Positions 47,575 through 55,658 of a stretch of 64,000 bases of DNA are shown here, piece after piece. Each line of letters begins with the position of its first letter. Position 1 is the stretch's first letter. The DNA is from Coprococcus eutactus (lineage in GTDB: Bacteria; Bacillota; Clostridia; Lachnospirales; Lachnospiraceae): contig NZ_CP102278.1 of NCBI RefSeq assembly GCF_025149915.1, positions 1,410,001 through 1,474,000 of the forward strand. Direction: 5' to 3'. The position numbers and the translations under genes were made by a program. The notes below the pieces were generated by a model. It was not told where the DNA came from and made no database searches. It saw only the letters and a program-made list of their open reading frames with translations.

Positions 47575-48456
47575 ATGGCAGAAGATGCAAATGGAGTGGA
47601 AGATAAGAATATTAAAAAGAAGTCTGGAAAAAGAAAGAAGACATTCAAGGACAGGATCCTTGATGTGATCATTGTTTTGTTGCTTCTCGTCGCCCTCGGC
47701 AGCGGAGGTTATCTGGCGAGGTATTATTATATAGCAAAGACAGCGCAGAGCAATTTCGATGATCTGAAATCCCTGATGGACATAGATGATCCCGAGGATG
47801 ACTATGATTCCGGAACTGGTGACAATAAGTCATATAAGACCGCTGACGGAGAGTTGACCATTTTAAAGAAATACAAGAAATTGTACGAGAAAAACAATGA
47901 CATCGCAGGATGGCTCAAGATCGATGATACAACAATAGATTATCCTGTCATGTATACACCAGGGGATAATGAATATTATCTACATTTGGATTTTGACAAG
48001 AACTGGAGTGATCCGGGTACCCCATTTATAGATGAAAACTGCAGACCATTCGACAACAGAACAACAAATGTGTTGATATATGGGCATAATATGAAATCTG
48101 GAATAATGTTCAGGGAACTTCTTCAGTATGAGGATAAGGATTTTTGTAAAAGTCATAACATAATTAAGTTCGACACGATATATGAGACCGGAAGATATGA
48201 GGTCGTTGGTGCATTCAGAGCAGAGATATATCCATCTGATGACACGGATCATTTTCATTACTATGAGTTTTTTGACGCTGCAGACAATGAGGAGTTTGAC
48301 GAGTTTATTGATTTTGTGAAACAGAATTCCCCGTATGATACAGGGATAACACCAGAGTATGGGGATGAACTCATAACACTTTCCACGTGTGCGTCACACG
48401 TGGAGGATGGAAGATTTGTTGTTGTTGCGAGAAAGATAAATGAGAAAGATAAGTGA
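47575..48456 (+). CDS. srtB: Class B sortase
   Basis: 293 aa. Basic N-terminus and one membrane anchor (~25-50), then the sortase domain: His in 'VLIYGHNMKSG' (~170), Cys in 'LITLSTCASH' (~265) and Arg in 'DGRFVVVAR' (~278). Thr/Leu-rich 'TTIDYPVMYTPGDNEYYL' is typical of SrtB. Attaches surface proteins to peptidoglycan; no substrate gene with a sorting signal is nearby. AAAAGGAG before ATG 47575. Confidence 0.9.
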   Translation: MAEDANGVEDKNIKKKSGKRKKTFKDRILDVIIVLLLLVALGSGGYLARYYYIAKTAQSNFDDLKSLMDIDDPEDDYDSGTGDNKSYKTADGELTILKKYKKLYEKNNDIAGWLKIDDTTIDYPVMYTPGDNEYYLHLDFDKNWSDPGTPFIDENCRPFDNRTTNVLIYGHNMKSGIMFRELLQYEDKDFCKSHNIIKFDTIYETGRYEVVGAFRAEIYPSDDTDHFHYYEFFDAADNEEFDEFIDFVKQNSPYDTGITPEYGDELITLSTCASHVEDGRFVVVARKINEKDK

Positions 48457-48506
48457 GAAAGATCGATGTGTTCAAGTACAGGCTTAGAGGCGGCTTTAAC
48501 ACAAAT

Positions 48507-48559
48507 AAAAATCCCACATATCAGGATGAATATACATCTCTTTGATATGTGGGATTTTT
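48507..48559. terminator. Bidirectional terminator between srtB and tRNA-Leu
   Basis: AAAAATCCCACATATCA (48507-48523) pairs perfectly with TGATATGTGGGATTTTT (48543-48559). Confidence 0.93.
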
Positions 48560-48561
48560 CG

Positions 48562-48645
48562 TGCCGGCTGCGGGACTTGAACCCGCACGGTGTTGCCACC
48601 AACAGATTTTGAGTCTGCCTCGTCTGCCAATTCCGACAAGCCGGC
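48562..48645 (-). tRNA. tRNA-Leu (anticodon CAA)
   Basis: 84 nt on the minus strand. Acceptor stem GCCGGCT/AGCCGGC with discriminator A; D arm 'AATTGGCAGACGA'; anticodon arm GCAGA-CTCAAAA-TCTGT giving anticodon CAA (UUG codons); long variable arm as in class II tRNAs; T loop 'GGTTCAAGTCC'. The 3' CCA is not encoded. Confidence 0.95.
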
Positions 48646-48744
48646 TTTTCACGACATTTGTTATCTTAACACATGCATTTGGCAGTGTCAACAAATATCG
48701 TCGGCATATCGAAATGCAGTCTGAATACTTATGGTAAGCTCAAA

Positions 48745-48990
48745 TCAGTGGTGATATCCAGCCATACGTTTTTTGTAATCTTCAACTTTGAGAGAAAGCT
48801 TTTGAAAATCCTTTTCCTTCAAGCTTCCGTCATCATGCAATTGGTTTACAAGTATGTCAAGATCCTTAAGTGCCTTGTGTGCAAGATCTTTATAGTTGTT
48901 TGACAGATTCATGTCGAGTTCATTGATTGCTGCATTTATCTGTTTTTTTACTTTCCCGCTGATCAATCCAAACATCTCCTTTGTATACAT
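48745..48990 (-). CDS. Small hypothetical helical protein
   Basis: 81 aa, all-helical pattern with regular Leu/Ile spacing ('KKQINAAINELDMNLSNN', 'HKALKDLDILVNQL', 'KDFQKLSLKVEDYKKRM'). No membrane segment, no known motif. Start uncertain: ATG 48990 lacks a good site, while AAAGGAG abuts ATG 48975. It follows sigE on the same strand, in the place where sigG usually sits in Clostridia. Confidence 0.55.
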   Translation of the reverse strand: MYTKEMFGLISGKVKKQINAAINELDMNLSNNYKDLAHKALKDLDILVNQLHDDGSLKEKDFQKLSLKVEDYKKRMAGYHH

Positions 48991-49057
48991 ATAATATATA
49001 AGGTCATTTGTGTATTATAATATCATACGGAAAGGAGGCTTACAATATCGGGACAGA

Positions 49058-49795
49058 TCAGTAATTCTTCATGATCTCACGACGCAGCTTTTTGATGATC
49101 TTTTTTTCAAGTCTTGATATGTAGGACTGGGATATGCCGAGAATGTCAGCTACCTCCTTCTGGGTTTTCTCAACTCCTCCTATTGTGTTTATGCCATACC
49201 TTAGTTCTATTATGGTGCGCTCTTTTTCACCAAGTTTCGATATTGCGGCATCAAGGAGATTGTGATCGACCTCGGTTTCTAGATCCCTGTATACAATGTC
49301 TTCGTCCGTGCCTAGAATATCGGAAAGCAGTAGTTCGTTGCCGTCCCAGTCTACGTTGAGTGGTTCATCAATTGAAACCTCGGTTCTGAGTCTGTTGTTG
49401 CGCCGCAGGAACATGAGTATCTCGTTCTCAATACATCTTGAAGCATATGTGGCCAGCTTTATATTTTTATCATTTTTAAATGTGTTTATGGCTTTGATTA
49501 GTCCGATTGTACCTATTGATATCAGGTCCTCAATGCCGACTCCTGTGTTGTCGAATTTGCGGGCTATGTATACCACAAGTCTGAGATTGCGTTCTATCAG
49601 CATTTTCTTTGCTTCCTCAGACTGTTTCTGTGTCAGTTCGTCTATAACGATAGCTTCCTCGTGTGGCTCAAGTGGAGCTGGGAGAATCTCCGCGCCTCCG
49701 ATATAGTGTACATCTCTGTTGTTCTTCATAGACAACAGAGACAGGCTGCTGGCAACCGTGAATTTGAAGTCATTACCTCGTATTGTGTTTAACAT
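49058..49795 (-). CDS. sigE: RNA polymerase sporulation sigma factor SigE
   Basis: 245 aa. Mother-cell sigma factor of early sporulation. Region 2 ('[20 protein letters not shown]', '[13 protein letters not shown]', '[20 protein letters not shown]') and region 4 ('[20 protein letters not shown]') are nearly identical to known SigE. About 30 residues precede '[12 protein letters not shown]', the place where pro-sigma-E is cut, so a pro-sequence is present. AAAGAGG before the ATG at 49795. Overlaps the spoIIGA-like gene by 23 bases, the classic spoIIGA-sigE pair. Confidence 0.93.
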   Translation of the reverse strand: MLNTIRGNDFKFTVASSLSLLSMKNNRDVHYIGGAEILPAPLEPHEEAIVIDELTQKQSEEAKKMLIERNLRLVVYIARKFDNTGVGIEDLISIGTIGLIKAINTFKNDKNIKLATYASRCIENEILMFLRRNNRLRTEVSIDEPLNVDWDGNELLLSDILGTDEDIVYRDLETEVDHNLLDAAISKLGEKERTIIELRYGINTIGGVEKTQKEVADILGISQSYISRLEKKIIKKLRREIMKNY

Positions 49796-50231
49796 GTCTT
49801 TTGCCTCTTTTCATATATTTTTTATTTAGCAGGATGCATTTGTCTGTGTGTAGTATCTTGAATGTGGCAGGGCTTATTCCTATAAGCGGCTTTTTCTCTA
49901 TATACCTGTCGTCCACGAACATAAAATCGGCATCAACGGCAAGCATAAGCTGGTTGTTTGCGCATATTGTATTATAAGGAATGATGTGCATTCCTTTAGG
50001 CATAGGTTTATTTCCCTTGTATATAGACGCGCAATCCCTGATGTACCTGTCTACAAATGCCGCCTCATCACATGTGATGAGGGAGGCAATGACAGCGTAA
50101 TTTGCCACTGCAACATACCTTCTGGTGAGACTGCATTTCAGGGAATTTCCGGTGTCAATATACCCGATAGCGTGTGTGATGTTAGAATTTCTGCCAAGTA
50201 ATACATTTGTCAGAATCTTCAAATAACTCAC
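49773..50231 (-). CDS. spoIIGA: SpoIIGA-like aspartic protease domain, lacking the membrane half
   Basis: 152 aa from GTG 50231. SpoIIGA is the membrane protease that activates pro-sigma-E; usual length is ~300 aa with five N-terminal membrane helices. Only the C-terminal protease half is here: '[17 protein letters not shown]' with the catalytic DTGN Asp, 'MHIIPYNTI' and '[13 protein letters not shown]', all family landmarks. An in-frame stop lies three codons before the GTG, and only ~280 bases separate it from the opposite gene, too few for the missing half. Whether it is functional is unknown. Immediately upstream of sigE, as in all known cases. Confidence 0.78.
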   Translation of the reverse strand: MSYLKILTNVLLGRNSNITHAIGYIDTGNSLKCSLTRRYVAVANYAVIASLITCDEAAFVDRYIRDCASIYKGNKPMPKGMHIIPYNTICANNQLMLAVDADFMFVDDRYIEKKPLIGISPATFKILHTDKCILLNKKYMKRGKRHVKHNTR

Positions 50232-50512
50232 TTCTTTTTATGTAGTGCATTTCGCATTATAGTCCTGTATATGGAAGAAAACGGTCGGATTAAAATAAAT
50301 GAAGCATCAATATTTCGATTGAATTTTTAAAATGTTGATAAAAATGTGGCTAGTTTTTGCAATTGCCGACGTTAACCTTGAAAAATGTGTATAAATCTGT
50401 GGATAGTGTGGAAAAGTTATAAAATACTACAAGATATGCGAAAATATAGTACAATTTACGACATAGTGCTATATTTATCGAAATATAATAATAAAAAACG
50501 GGAAATGTTTAG
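50232..50512. other. AT-rich divergent region between spoIIGA-like gene and subtilase
   Basis: No gene seen. It contains AT-rich tracts and one TGTGGATAG (a one-mismatch DnaA box, 50399-50407). I find no convincing membrane-helix remnant of SpoIIGA on the minus strand. Promoters for both flanking genes must lie here but no clear consensus boxes stand out. Confidence 0.4.
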
Positions 50513-52222
50513 ATGGGAGAAAAAATTAATCCGGAACTTGAACTGGCGATCAATTCTGATGCATATACCCCCGGAAGCAATCTTTATCTAGGATATGACA
50601 AAACTAGAGATGAGTGGACTCTCATAATAAGACACTCCGGTGAAATTGATGATTTGGAGGGAACGCTTGTCAACGAATCGGTATATCTCCTGGGTGGATT
50701 TGCGGTAATAAAGATATACACATATAACATATATTATCTTCAGCTTGATCCGAGAATCCTCTATATCGATAAGGCGAGCTATTACAGTTATGGGGCAGAG
50801 AGAGGGACCACTGCTTCGGAGCAAAATACTTATGCAAGATATGCCGCGTGCCTGACAGATAGTCAGGTGGGAGTAATGCCAGTGTACGGTGATGGCGTGT
50901 GTATAGGGGTGATAGACAGTGGACTTGATATCAGGAACGAGGAATTCTGCCGTGATGGGCGAACCAGACTGCTTAGATACTGGAACCAGAATCAGAACTA
51001 CGAAAACGAATCTGGAAACAGATATATGATGGGAAGAATATATGACAGAGAGGAACTGGATGAGCTGATTGCTAAAGGTAGAAATACAGGTGATGTAATA
51101 AGCACGCACGGCGCTGAGGTCACATCGATAGCAGCCGGTAGCAGTCTGGGCGCTGCGAAAATGGCCGATTTGATCATGGTTGAACAGAGGCTTGAGGGAA
51201 TATTTCCTGATACCATAAGCATAATGTTCGGCATAGATTTTCTTGTGAGATACAGTATGAATGAAAATGTTCCTTTGGTTATAAATCTGTCATATGGAAA
51301 CAACTATGGCGCCCACGACGGAACAGGGATGCTTGAGAATTTTATAGATGTGGTATCGAGAATGGCAAAAATAAATGTTGTAACAGGAACCGGAAACGAT
51401 GGCAATAAAAGACTTCATACCAGTGGTATACTTGGAAATGTCAGTTTCGATGACCTGAATATCGATGTGACAGGAGGCGTTAGAAACTTCGGCATCCAGA
51501 TATGGAAAAATTATATAGATAATTTTGATGTTCTGGTCTATAGCCCAGCATATGATATTGTGTTGTATCTGACGGAGGGACAGCTCCCGGCGAATGGAAG
51601 ATTTGGCAGTACACACGTTTATGGAATATATCAGCCACCAACGCCATTCAATGTACAGCAGCTTATATATATTTTTTTTCAGGCTGATACATATATAGAT
51701 GAGGGCGTGTGGAAGGTGAGGATAATGCCAAAGAGCATAGTCAACGGGACATATAATGCATATCTGCCAAGCGATGCATATATTACGGGAAGAGTTGAGT
51801 TCGAGAGTGCAAATGCATTTGGCTCACTGACTATACCTGCAACGTCCCAGAGTGTAATATCAGCAGCCTCATATGATCAGAACAGAGATGCATTTGTAGG
51901 ATTTTCTGGCCGTGGCTTTACCTCTGACAACAGAATAAAGCCTGATATTGCAGCTCCCGGTGTAGGCATCGTGGCTGCGGCTGGAATAAGTGATCTGACA
52001 GTGGTAGATGGAACATCTATATCTGCTGCATTTGTGTCTGGAGCTGCGGCACTGCTCATGGAGTGGGGAATAGTACGGGGAAATGATCCTTTTATGTATG
52101 GGGAGAAGCTTAAAGCGCAGCTTATAAAGGGAGCGAGACAAATAGAGACGATCAGGCAGTATCCGAACAGATATGTTGGGTGGGGAACGCTGTGTGTTGA
52201 ACGGAGTTTTGAAGGGTTATGA
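50513..52222 (+). CDS. S8 subtilisin-like protease, Csp (spore germination) type
   Basis: 569 aa, no signal peptide. Catalytic triad intact: Asp135 in 'GVIDSGLD', His199 in 'STHGAEVTS', Ser502 in 'DGTSISAAFVSG'. The N-terminal pattern 'NPELELAIN' and 'LYLGYDKTRDEWTLIIRHSG' and the ~150-residue insert in the middle of the domain (jellyroll region, ~300-430) match Csp proteases that activate the cortex lytic enzyme during spore germination in Clostridium. The N-terminal ~100 residues resemble the Csp prodomain. Divergent from spoIIGA-sigE. Confidence 0.82.
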   Translation: MGEKINPELELAINSDAYTPGSNLYLGYDKTRDEWTLIIRHSGEIDDLEGTLVNESVYLLGGFAVIKIYTYNIYYLQLDPRILYIDKASYYSYGAERGTTASEQNTYARYAACLTDSQVGVMPVYGDGVCIGVIDSGLDIRNEEFCRDGRTRLLRYWNQNQNYENESGNRYMMGRIYDREELDELIAKGRNTGDVISTHGAEVTSIAAGSSLGAAKMADLIMVEQRLEGIFPDTISIMFGIDFLVRYSMNENVPLVINLSYGNNYGAHDGTGMLENFIDVVSRMAKINVVTGTGNDGNKRLHTSGILGNVSFDDLNIDVTGGVRNFGIQIWKNYIDNFDVLVYSPAYDIVLYLTEGQLPANGRFGSTHVYGIYQPPTPFNVQQLIYIFFQADTYIDEGVWKVRIMPKSIVNGTYNAYLPSDAYITGRVEFESANAFGSLTIPATSQSVISAASYDQNRDAFVGFSGRGFTSDNRIKPDIAAPGVGIVAAAGISDLTVVDGTSISAAFVSGAAALLMEWGIVRGNDPFMYGEKLKAQLIKGARQIETIRQYPNRYVGWGTLCVERSFEGL

Positions 52223-52352
52223 ATCTGCATAAATATGTGGAAGGATGAAGGATAATTAATATTTTAAAAAAAAGTAGAGTTATGTCAAAAAAATGTGTAT
52301 AATTACAATATCGCGGTCTTTAAACAGAAAAAGAGATGGAGTAGGAATATCA

Positions 52353-53060
52353 ATGGTAGGATTTTATAATTATACAGTTATTTTGACATATATGAGCCTG
52401 ATATCATCAATAACAGGCCTATTTTTTACTTTTAGCGGACATTTAAGCATAGGAATACTTTGTCTAGCTCTTTCCGGGCTTTTTGATGCATTTGACGGCA
52501 AGGTTGCAAGACGTAAGAAGGACAGGACTATGGATGAGAAACGGTTTGGAATCCAGATCGATTCCTTATGTGATCTTATAAGCTTTGGTGTATTTCCTGT
52601 TGTGTTATGCTGGTATTCTGGAATGAATACACCACTAGGAATGTTTATTCTTGTATTGTACTGTCTTGCAGGAATGATCAGACTTGCATATTACAATGTT
52701 CTTGAGGAAAAGAAGAACAACGATGATTATGATTCAGAGGTCATTGAGGCTCCGGATGGACGCAAGTATTTCCATGGTATGCCGATAACAGCAATCGCTG
52801 TTGGACTTCCAATAGTATATGTTACTTCGCCTTTGCTTGGGGAGTATTTCCCTATAGTACTACATATTATAATGATACTTGCCATGATTCTCTTTATCAC
52901 AGATTTCAGATTTCCGAAGCCGACTTCAAAAGAGCTGACTGTTATCATCGTGATAGTTGCTGTTGCTGTGGTATGGCTTTTGATAAGATATATGGCAAAG
53001 AGACATATAATAGACGTTCCTCTTTTATTTTTATCATATGTCAGAGGTATTATGCAATGA
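52353..53060 (+). CDS. pssA: CDP-diacylglycerol--serine O-phosphatidyltransferase
   Basis: 235 aa, six or so membrane segments. Makes phosphatidylserine. CDP-alcohol motif complete in 'LFDAFDGKVARRKKDRT' plus 'FGIQIDSLCDLISFG' (~40-75). Start ATG 52353 after GTAGGAAT; the upstream extension from 52293 has no site. TATAAT at 52298-52303 is a candidate -10. Next gene psd decarboxylates its product. Confidence 0.93.
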   Translation: MVGFYNYTVILTYMSLISSITGLFFTFSGHLSIGILCLALSGLFDAFDGKVARRKKDRTMDEKRFGIQIDSLCDLISFGVFPVVLCWYSGMNTPLGMFILVLYCLAGMIRLAYYNVLEEKKNNDDYDSEVIEAPDGRKYFHGMPITAIAVGLPIVYVTSPLLGEYFPIVLHIIMILAMILFITDFRFPKPTSKELTVIIVIVAVAVVWLLIRYMAKRHIIDVPLLFLSYVRGIMQ

Positions 53061-53138
53061 TCTGATATGCAGGTGATGCAGAGGTAAAAATTAAAGAGTG
53101 ACAGGATATGCAAAAGGGATAAGCTAAAGATAATCGAA

Positions 53139-54128
53139 ATGACGAATAATAAACTGGATAAAACAACAAAAAACAATAAACAAAAGAATTTTGTAAACTT
53201 AAAAAGAACGGGCAGTTCATCTGCTTTGGCTAAGTACAAAAGATCACATATATCTGATGGACTTTCAAGTCAGGATAAGTTTCTCAGAAAATTATATGGA
53301 ACAAAAGCGGGAAGAATGCTTCTCAAAGTTCTTATACGGCCGGAGATATCGATATGTTCCGGATGGCTTATGGACAGACCAGTTTCAAAGATAGCCATCA
53401 GACCTTTCATTAAGAAGAATAACATTGATATGTCAAAGTGTGTGAAGAACATTGACGAGTTTGAATCGTATAACGACTTTTTTAAAAGAAAGATCACTGC
53501 CGATGCAAGGATAACGGATGATACAGAGTTCGGATTTGTCAGTCCGTGTGATGGTAGGCTCACAGTATACAATATATATGATACGGCGAGTGCAAAGTTC
53601 AATATCAAAGATTCACAGTACAGCCTTGAACAGCTTCTTCGCGATAAGAAACTGGCCCAGAGATATAAAGGCGGAAGGTTATGGCTTTTCAGATTGTGTG
53701 TAGATGATTATCACAGATATATATATAATGTGGATGGTATACAGTCAGAAGTCAGAAGAATAGATGGTGTATATCACACAGTAAATCCTATAGCTTCCGA
53801 GTACTATAAGATATACAAGGAGAACACCAGGGAGTATTGTCTAATTAAGACAAGGGATGCCGGAACTATCGTTTTTATGGAGGTCGGAGCTCTGCTCGTT
53901 GGAAAGATCGAGAATCACTTTGTTAGAAGACACAGAGTTATGAAGGGGCAGGAGAAAGGCAATTTTGCCTTTGGGGGATCCACTATAATTCTTCTAACTC
54001 AGAAGAATGCCGTTGAGCCATTTGGCAGAATTTTGGAAAACTCTGCCAGACATGTTGAGACAAAGGTCATACAGGGAGAACTTGTCGGATATATAAATAA
54101 AAAAGAGAGCAGTCAATATAATATATAA
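53139..54128 (+). CDS. psd: Phosphatidylserine decarboxylase
   Basis: 329 aa. Converts phosphatidylserine to phosphatidylethanolamine. The self-cleavage site is 'FGGSTIILL' (GGST, ~285); after cleavage the Ser becomes the pyruvoyl group. Catalytic/processing His in 'VDDYHRYI' (~192) and 'VYHTVNP' (~212). An N-terminal ~40 residue basic, disordered stretch is extra. Operon with pssA. Confidence 0.93.
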   Translation: MTNNKLDKTTKNNKQKNFVNLKRTGSSSALAKYKRSHISDGLSSQDKFLRKLYGTKAGRMLLKVLIRPEISICSGWLMDRPVSKIAIRPFIKKNNIDMSKCVKNIDEFESYNDFFKRKITADARITDDTEFGFVSPCDGRLTVYNIYDTASAKFNIKDSQYSLEQLLRDKKLAQRYKGGRLWLFRLCVDDYHRYIYNVDGIQSEVRRIDGVYHTVNPIASEYYKIYKENTREYCLIKTRDAGTIVFMEVGALLVGKIENHFVRRHRVMKGQEKGNFAFGGSTIILLTQKNAVEPFGRILENSARHVETKVIQGELVGYINKKESSQYNI

Positions 54129-54133
54129 ATTAT

Positions 54134-54205
54134 AAAACAGCCGGCGGTATGTAGGAGCCAGAACAATATTTCTGAGATACATACCACAGGCTGTTTTGTT
54201 GTTTT
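54134..54205. terminator. Bidirectional terminator between psd and dtxR
   Basis: AAAACAGCC (54134-54142) pairs with GGCTGTTTT (54189-54197), with inner GGTATGTA/TACATACC; followed by GTTGTTTT on the plus strand. Confidence 0.8.
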
Positions 54206-54224
54206 ATGTGAAAAGAATTAAATG

Positions 54225-54599
54225 TTACTCTTCTGATCCGTGGACATGCCTTTTAATTGCATCAAAAGTCTCCTGGCTGATTACATGCTCAATCTTACAT
54301 GCATCCTCAGTTGCTATCTCTTCGGAGACACCGAGACTTGCGAACCAGCTTGAAAGAAATTGATGTCTTTCATAGATCATTTCAGCGATCCGTTTTCCTG
54401 CCCCCGTAAGAGAGATATATCCGGAATCACTTACTGATATGTAATTCATCTCCCTGAGATTCTTCATTGCAACGCTCACGCTTGATTTTTTATATCCTGT
54501 TTCGTTGGCTATATCTACTCCGCGGACAACAGGAAGCTCCTTGCTGAGAACAAGAATAGTCTCTAGATAGTTTTCTACGGATTCGTTTGTTGTCAACAT
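54225..54599 (-). CDS. DtxR/MntR-family metal-dependent repressor
   Basis: 124 aa. N-terminal winged helix ('VENYLETILVLSKELPVVRG', recognition helix 'YKKSSVSVAMKNLREMNYIS') and a metal-binding dimerisation domain with Glu/His ligands ('ERHQFLSSWFASLGV', 'EDACKIEHVIS', 'HVHG'). No SH3-like third domain, so MntR/IdeR-short type. Start ATG 54599 is nine bases past GGGGG; the upstream extension and ATG 54605 are less well placed. Divergent from the feo genes, whose promoter carries a palindrome (54839-54854) it probably binds with Fe2+ or Mn2+. Confidence 0.88.
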   Translation of the reverse strand: MLTTNESVENYLETILVLSKELPVVRGVDIANETGYKKSSVSVAMKNLREMNYISVSDSGYISLTGAGKRIAEMIYERHQFLSSWFASLGVSEEIATEDACKIEHVISQETFDAIKRHVHGSEE

Positions 54600-54822
54600 A
54601 CTCATATACCCCCTATATATTACAAAAAACATTTTTATATTAAAACTCGCCGGATCACAGCGAGAAACTCTTCCGACAAACAATAAAAAAATTATATCAT
54701 AAACGGTTTTTTTATTCAAACTTATAATCAAACTTATAATTGAAACGTGTCATGTATCAAATTATAACTTTTTCAATAAAAAAGTTTTGTTTTATTCAAT
54801 TAGTCCAAAATAATTAATATTA

Positions 54823-54851
54823 TTGACATCTAATTGATGTTAGTATATACT
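54823..54851 (+). promoter_or_regulatory. feoA promoter
   Basis: TTGACA (54823-54828), 17-base spacer, TATACT (54846-54851), near consensus. The -10 box is covered by the palindrome at 54839-54854. Confidence 0.8.
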
Positions 54852-54854
54852 AAC
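54839..54854. promoter_or_regulatory. Palindromic operator over the feoA -10 box
   Basis: GTTAGTATATACTAAC is a perfect 16-bp palindrome, with the TTAG/CTAA half-sites typical of DtxR/IdeR/SirR boxes. Confidence 0.75.
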
Positions 54855-54903
54855 CACGATATGAAAATCATTGGTTTTAACTGCTAGTTAAGGAGGTGCA
54901 ATT

Positions 54904-55113
54904 ATGCCATTAACATTTGCAAAACCTGGAGAAGCTAACGTGATCAAAAAGGTTGGTGGAAGAGAGAAAACAAGACTGTTTCTTGAAAAACTAGGATTTG
55001 TTGAAGGCAGTGTTGTAACTGTCGTGGCAGAGAATGCCGGAAACCTTATTGTCAACATTAAGGATTCCCGAGTTGCCATTGATAAGGATATGGCCAGCAA
55101 GATTCTGGTATAG
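54904..55113 (+). CDS. feoA: FeoA-domain protein (first copy)
   Basis: 69 aa, one SH3-like FeoA domain: 'FLEKLGFVEGSVVTVV' is the central pattern. Cytoplasmic partner that modulates the ferrous iron transporter FeoB. AAGGAGG before ATG 54904. First gene of the feo set. Confidence 0.85.
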   Translation: MPLTFAKPGEANVIKKVGGREKTRLFLEKLGFVEGSVVTVVAENAGNLIVNIKDSRVAIDKDMASKILV

Positions 55114-55164
55114 GTATGTACAGGATTCTGATTGGTGAGAAATGTATGTAAAAGGAGTAATGTC

Positions 55165-55386
55165 ATGAGCACATTAAAGGATGTCAAGGTTGGCAGTACT
55201 GTGACTGTCAAAAAGATTGCAGGCGAAGGCCCTGTAAAGAGACGTATCATGGACATGGGCATCACAAGAGGTGTACAGGTTTATGTGCGTAAGGTTGCGC
55301 CTCTCGGTGATCCTGTAGAGGTTACTGTAAGAGGCTATGAATTATCAATTCGTAAAGCTGATGCTGAGATTATAGAGGTAGAGTAA
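55165..55386 (+). CDS. feoA: FeoA-domain protein (second copy)
   Basis: 73 aa from ATG 55165, after AAAGGAG by eight bases. SH3-like domain with 'GEGPVKRRIMDMGITRG' and 'APLGDPVEVTVRGYELSIRK', the standard FeoA form; closer to canonical FeoA than the first copy. Two FeoA genes before FeoB are common in Clostridia. Confidence 0.9.
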   Translation: MSTLKDVKVGSTVTVKKIAGEGPVKRRIMDMGITRGVQVYVRKVAPLGDPVEVTVRGYELSIRKADAEIIEVE

Positions 55387-55408
55387 CAGCATATTTTTTT
55401 GTTCTTAC

Positions 55409-55424
55409 GTTAGCATTTTCTAAC
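55409..55424. promoter_or_regulatory. Second DtxR-type operator, between feoA and feoB
   Basis: GTTAGCATTTTCTAAC has the same GTTAG-N6-CTAAC half-sites and length as the palindrome at 54839, and sits just before TATGAT (55426-55431), a possible -10 box. Confidence 0.6.
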
Positions 55425-55489
55425 ATATGATAGAAGTGACTAATGTGAAAATGCGTTGGTTGGTGATAGAGCCACCTACAAAGAAGATA

Positions 55490-55632
55490 TTTTTGTAAGG
55501 AGGGACCCGCGTTAGTGGGATGATTCCTTCAGAGGAAACGCACTGATGTGCGTGTAGGTCATCAAGCTTCGCTTGATGACACATTGCGAAGCATGCAGAC
55601 GATGTGCGCAAGCACCTTTCAATGCGTCTGCA
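55490..55632 (+). ncRNA. Structured leader element, copy 1, upstream of feoB
   Basis: Starts with AAGGAGGGACCCGCG and folds into successive helices: CCCGC/GTGGG; TTCC/GGAA; ACGCAC/GTGCGT around TGAT; GTCATCAAGC/GCTTGATGAC around TTC; GCAGACG/CGTCTGC enclosing GTGC/GCAC. Ends ~27 bases before the feoB ATG. Ungapped ~81% match to copy 2 at 58150. Class not recognised. Confidence 0.6.
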
Positions 55633-55658
55633 CAATACAATAGGAAAGAGGGTAAACA

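Noticed and set aside
50385..50420. DnaA-box-like TGTGGATAG near AT-rich sequence (possible origin)
   Set aside because: Single imperfect box and no dnaA/dnaN nearby.
55490..55632. Assigning the feoB leader to the NiCo/czcD (iron-sensing) riboswitch class
   Set aside because: The characteristic conserved junction bases of that class are not seen.
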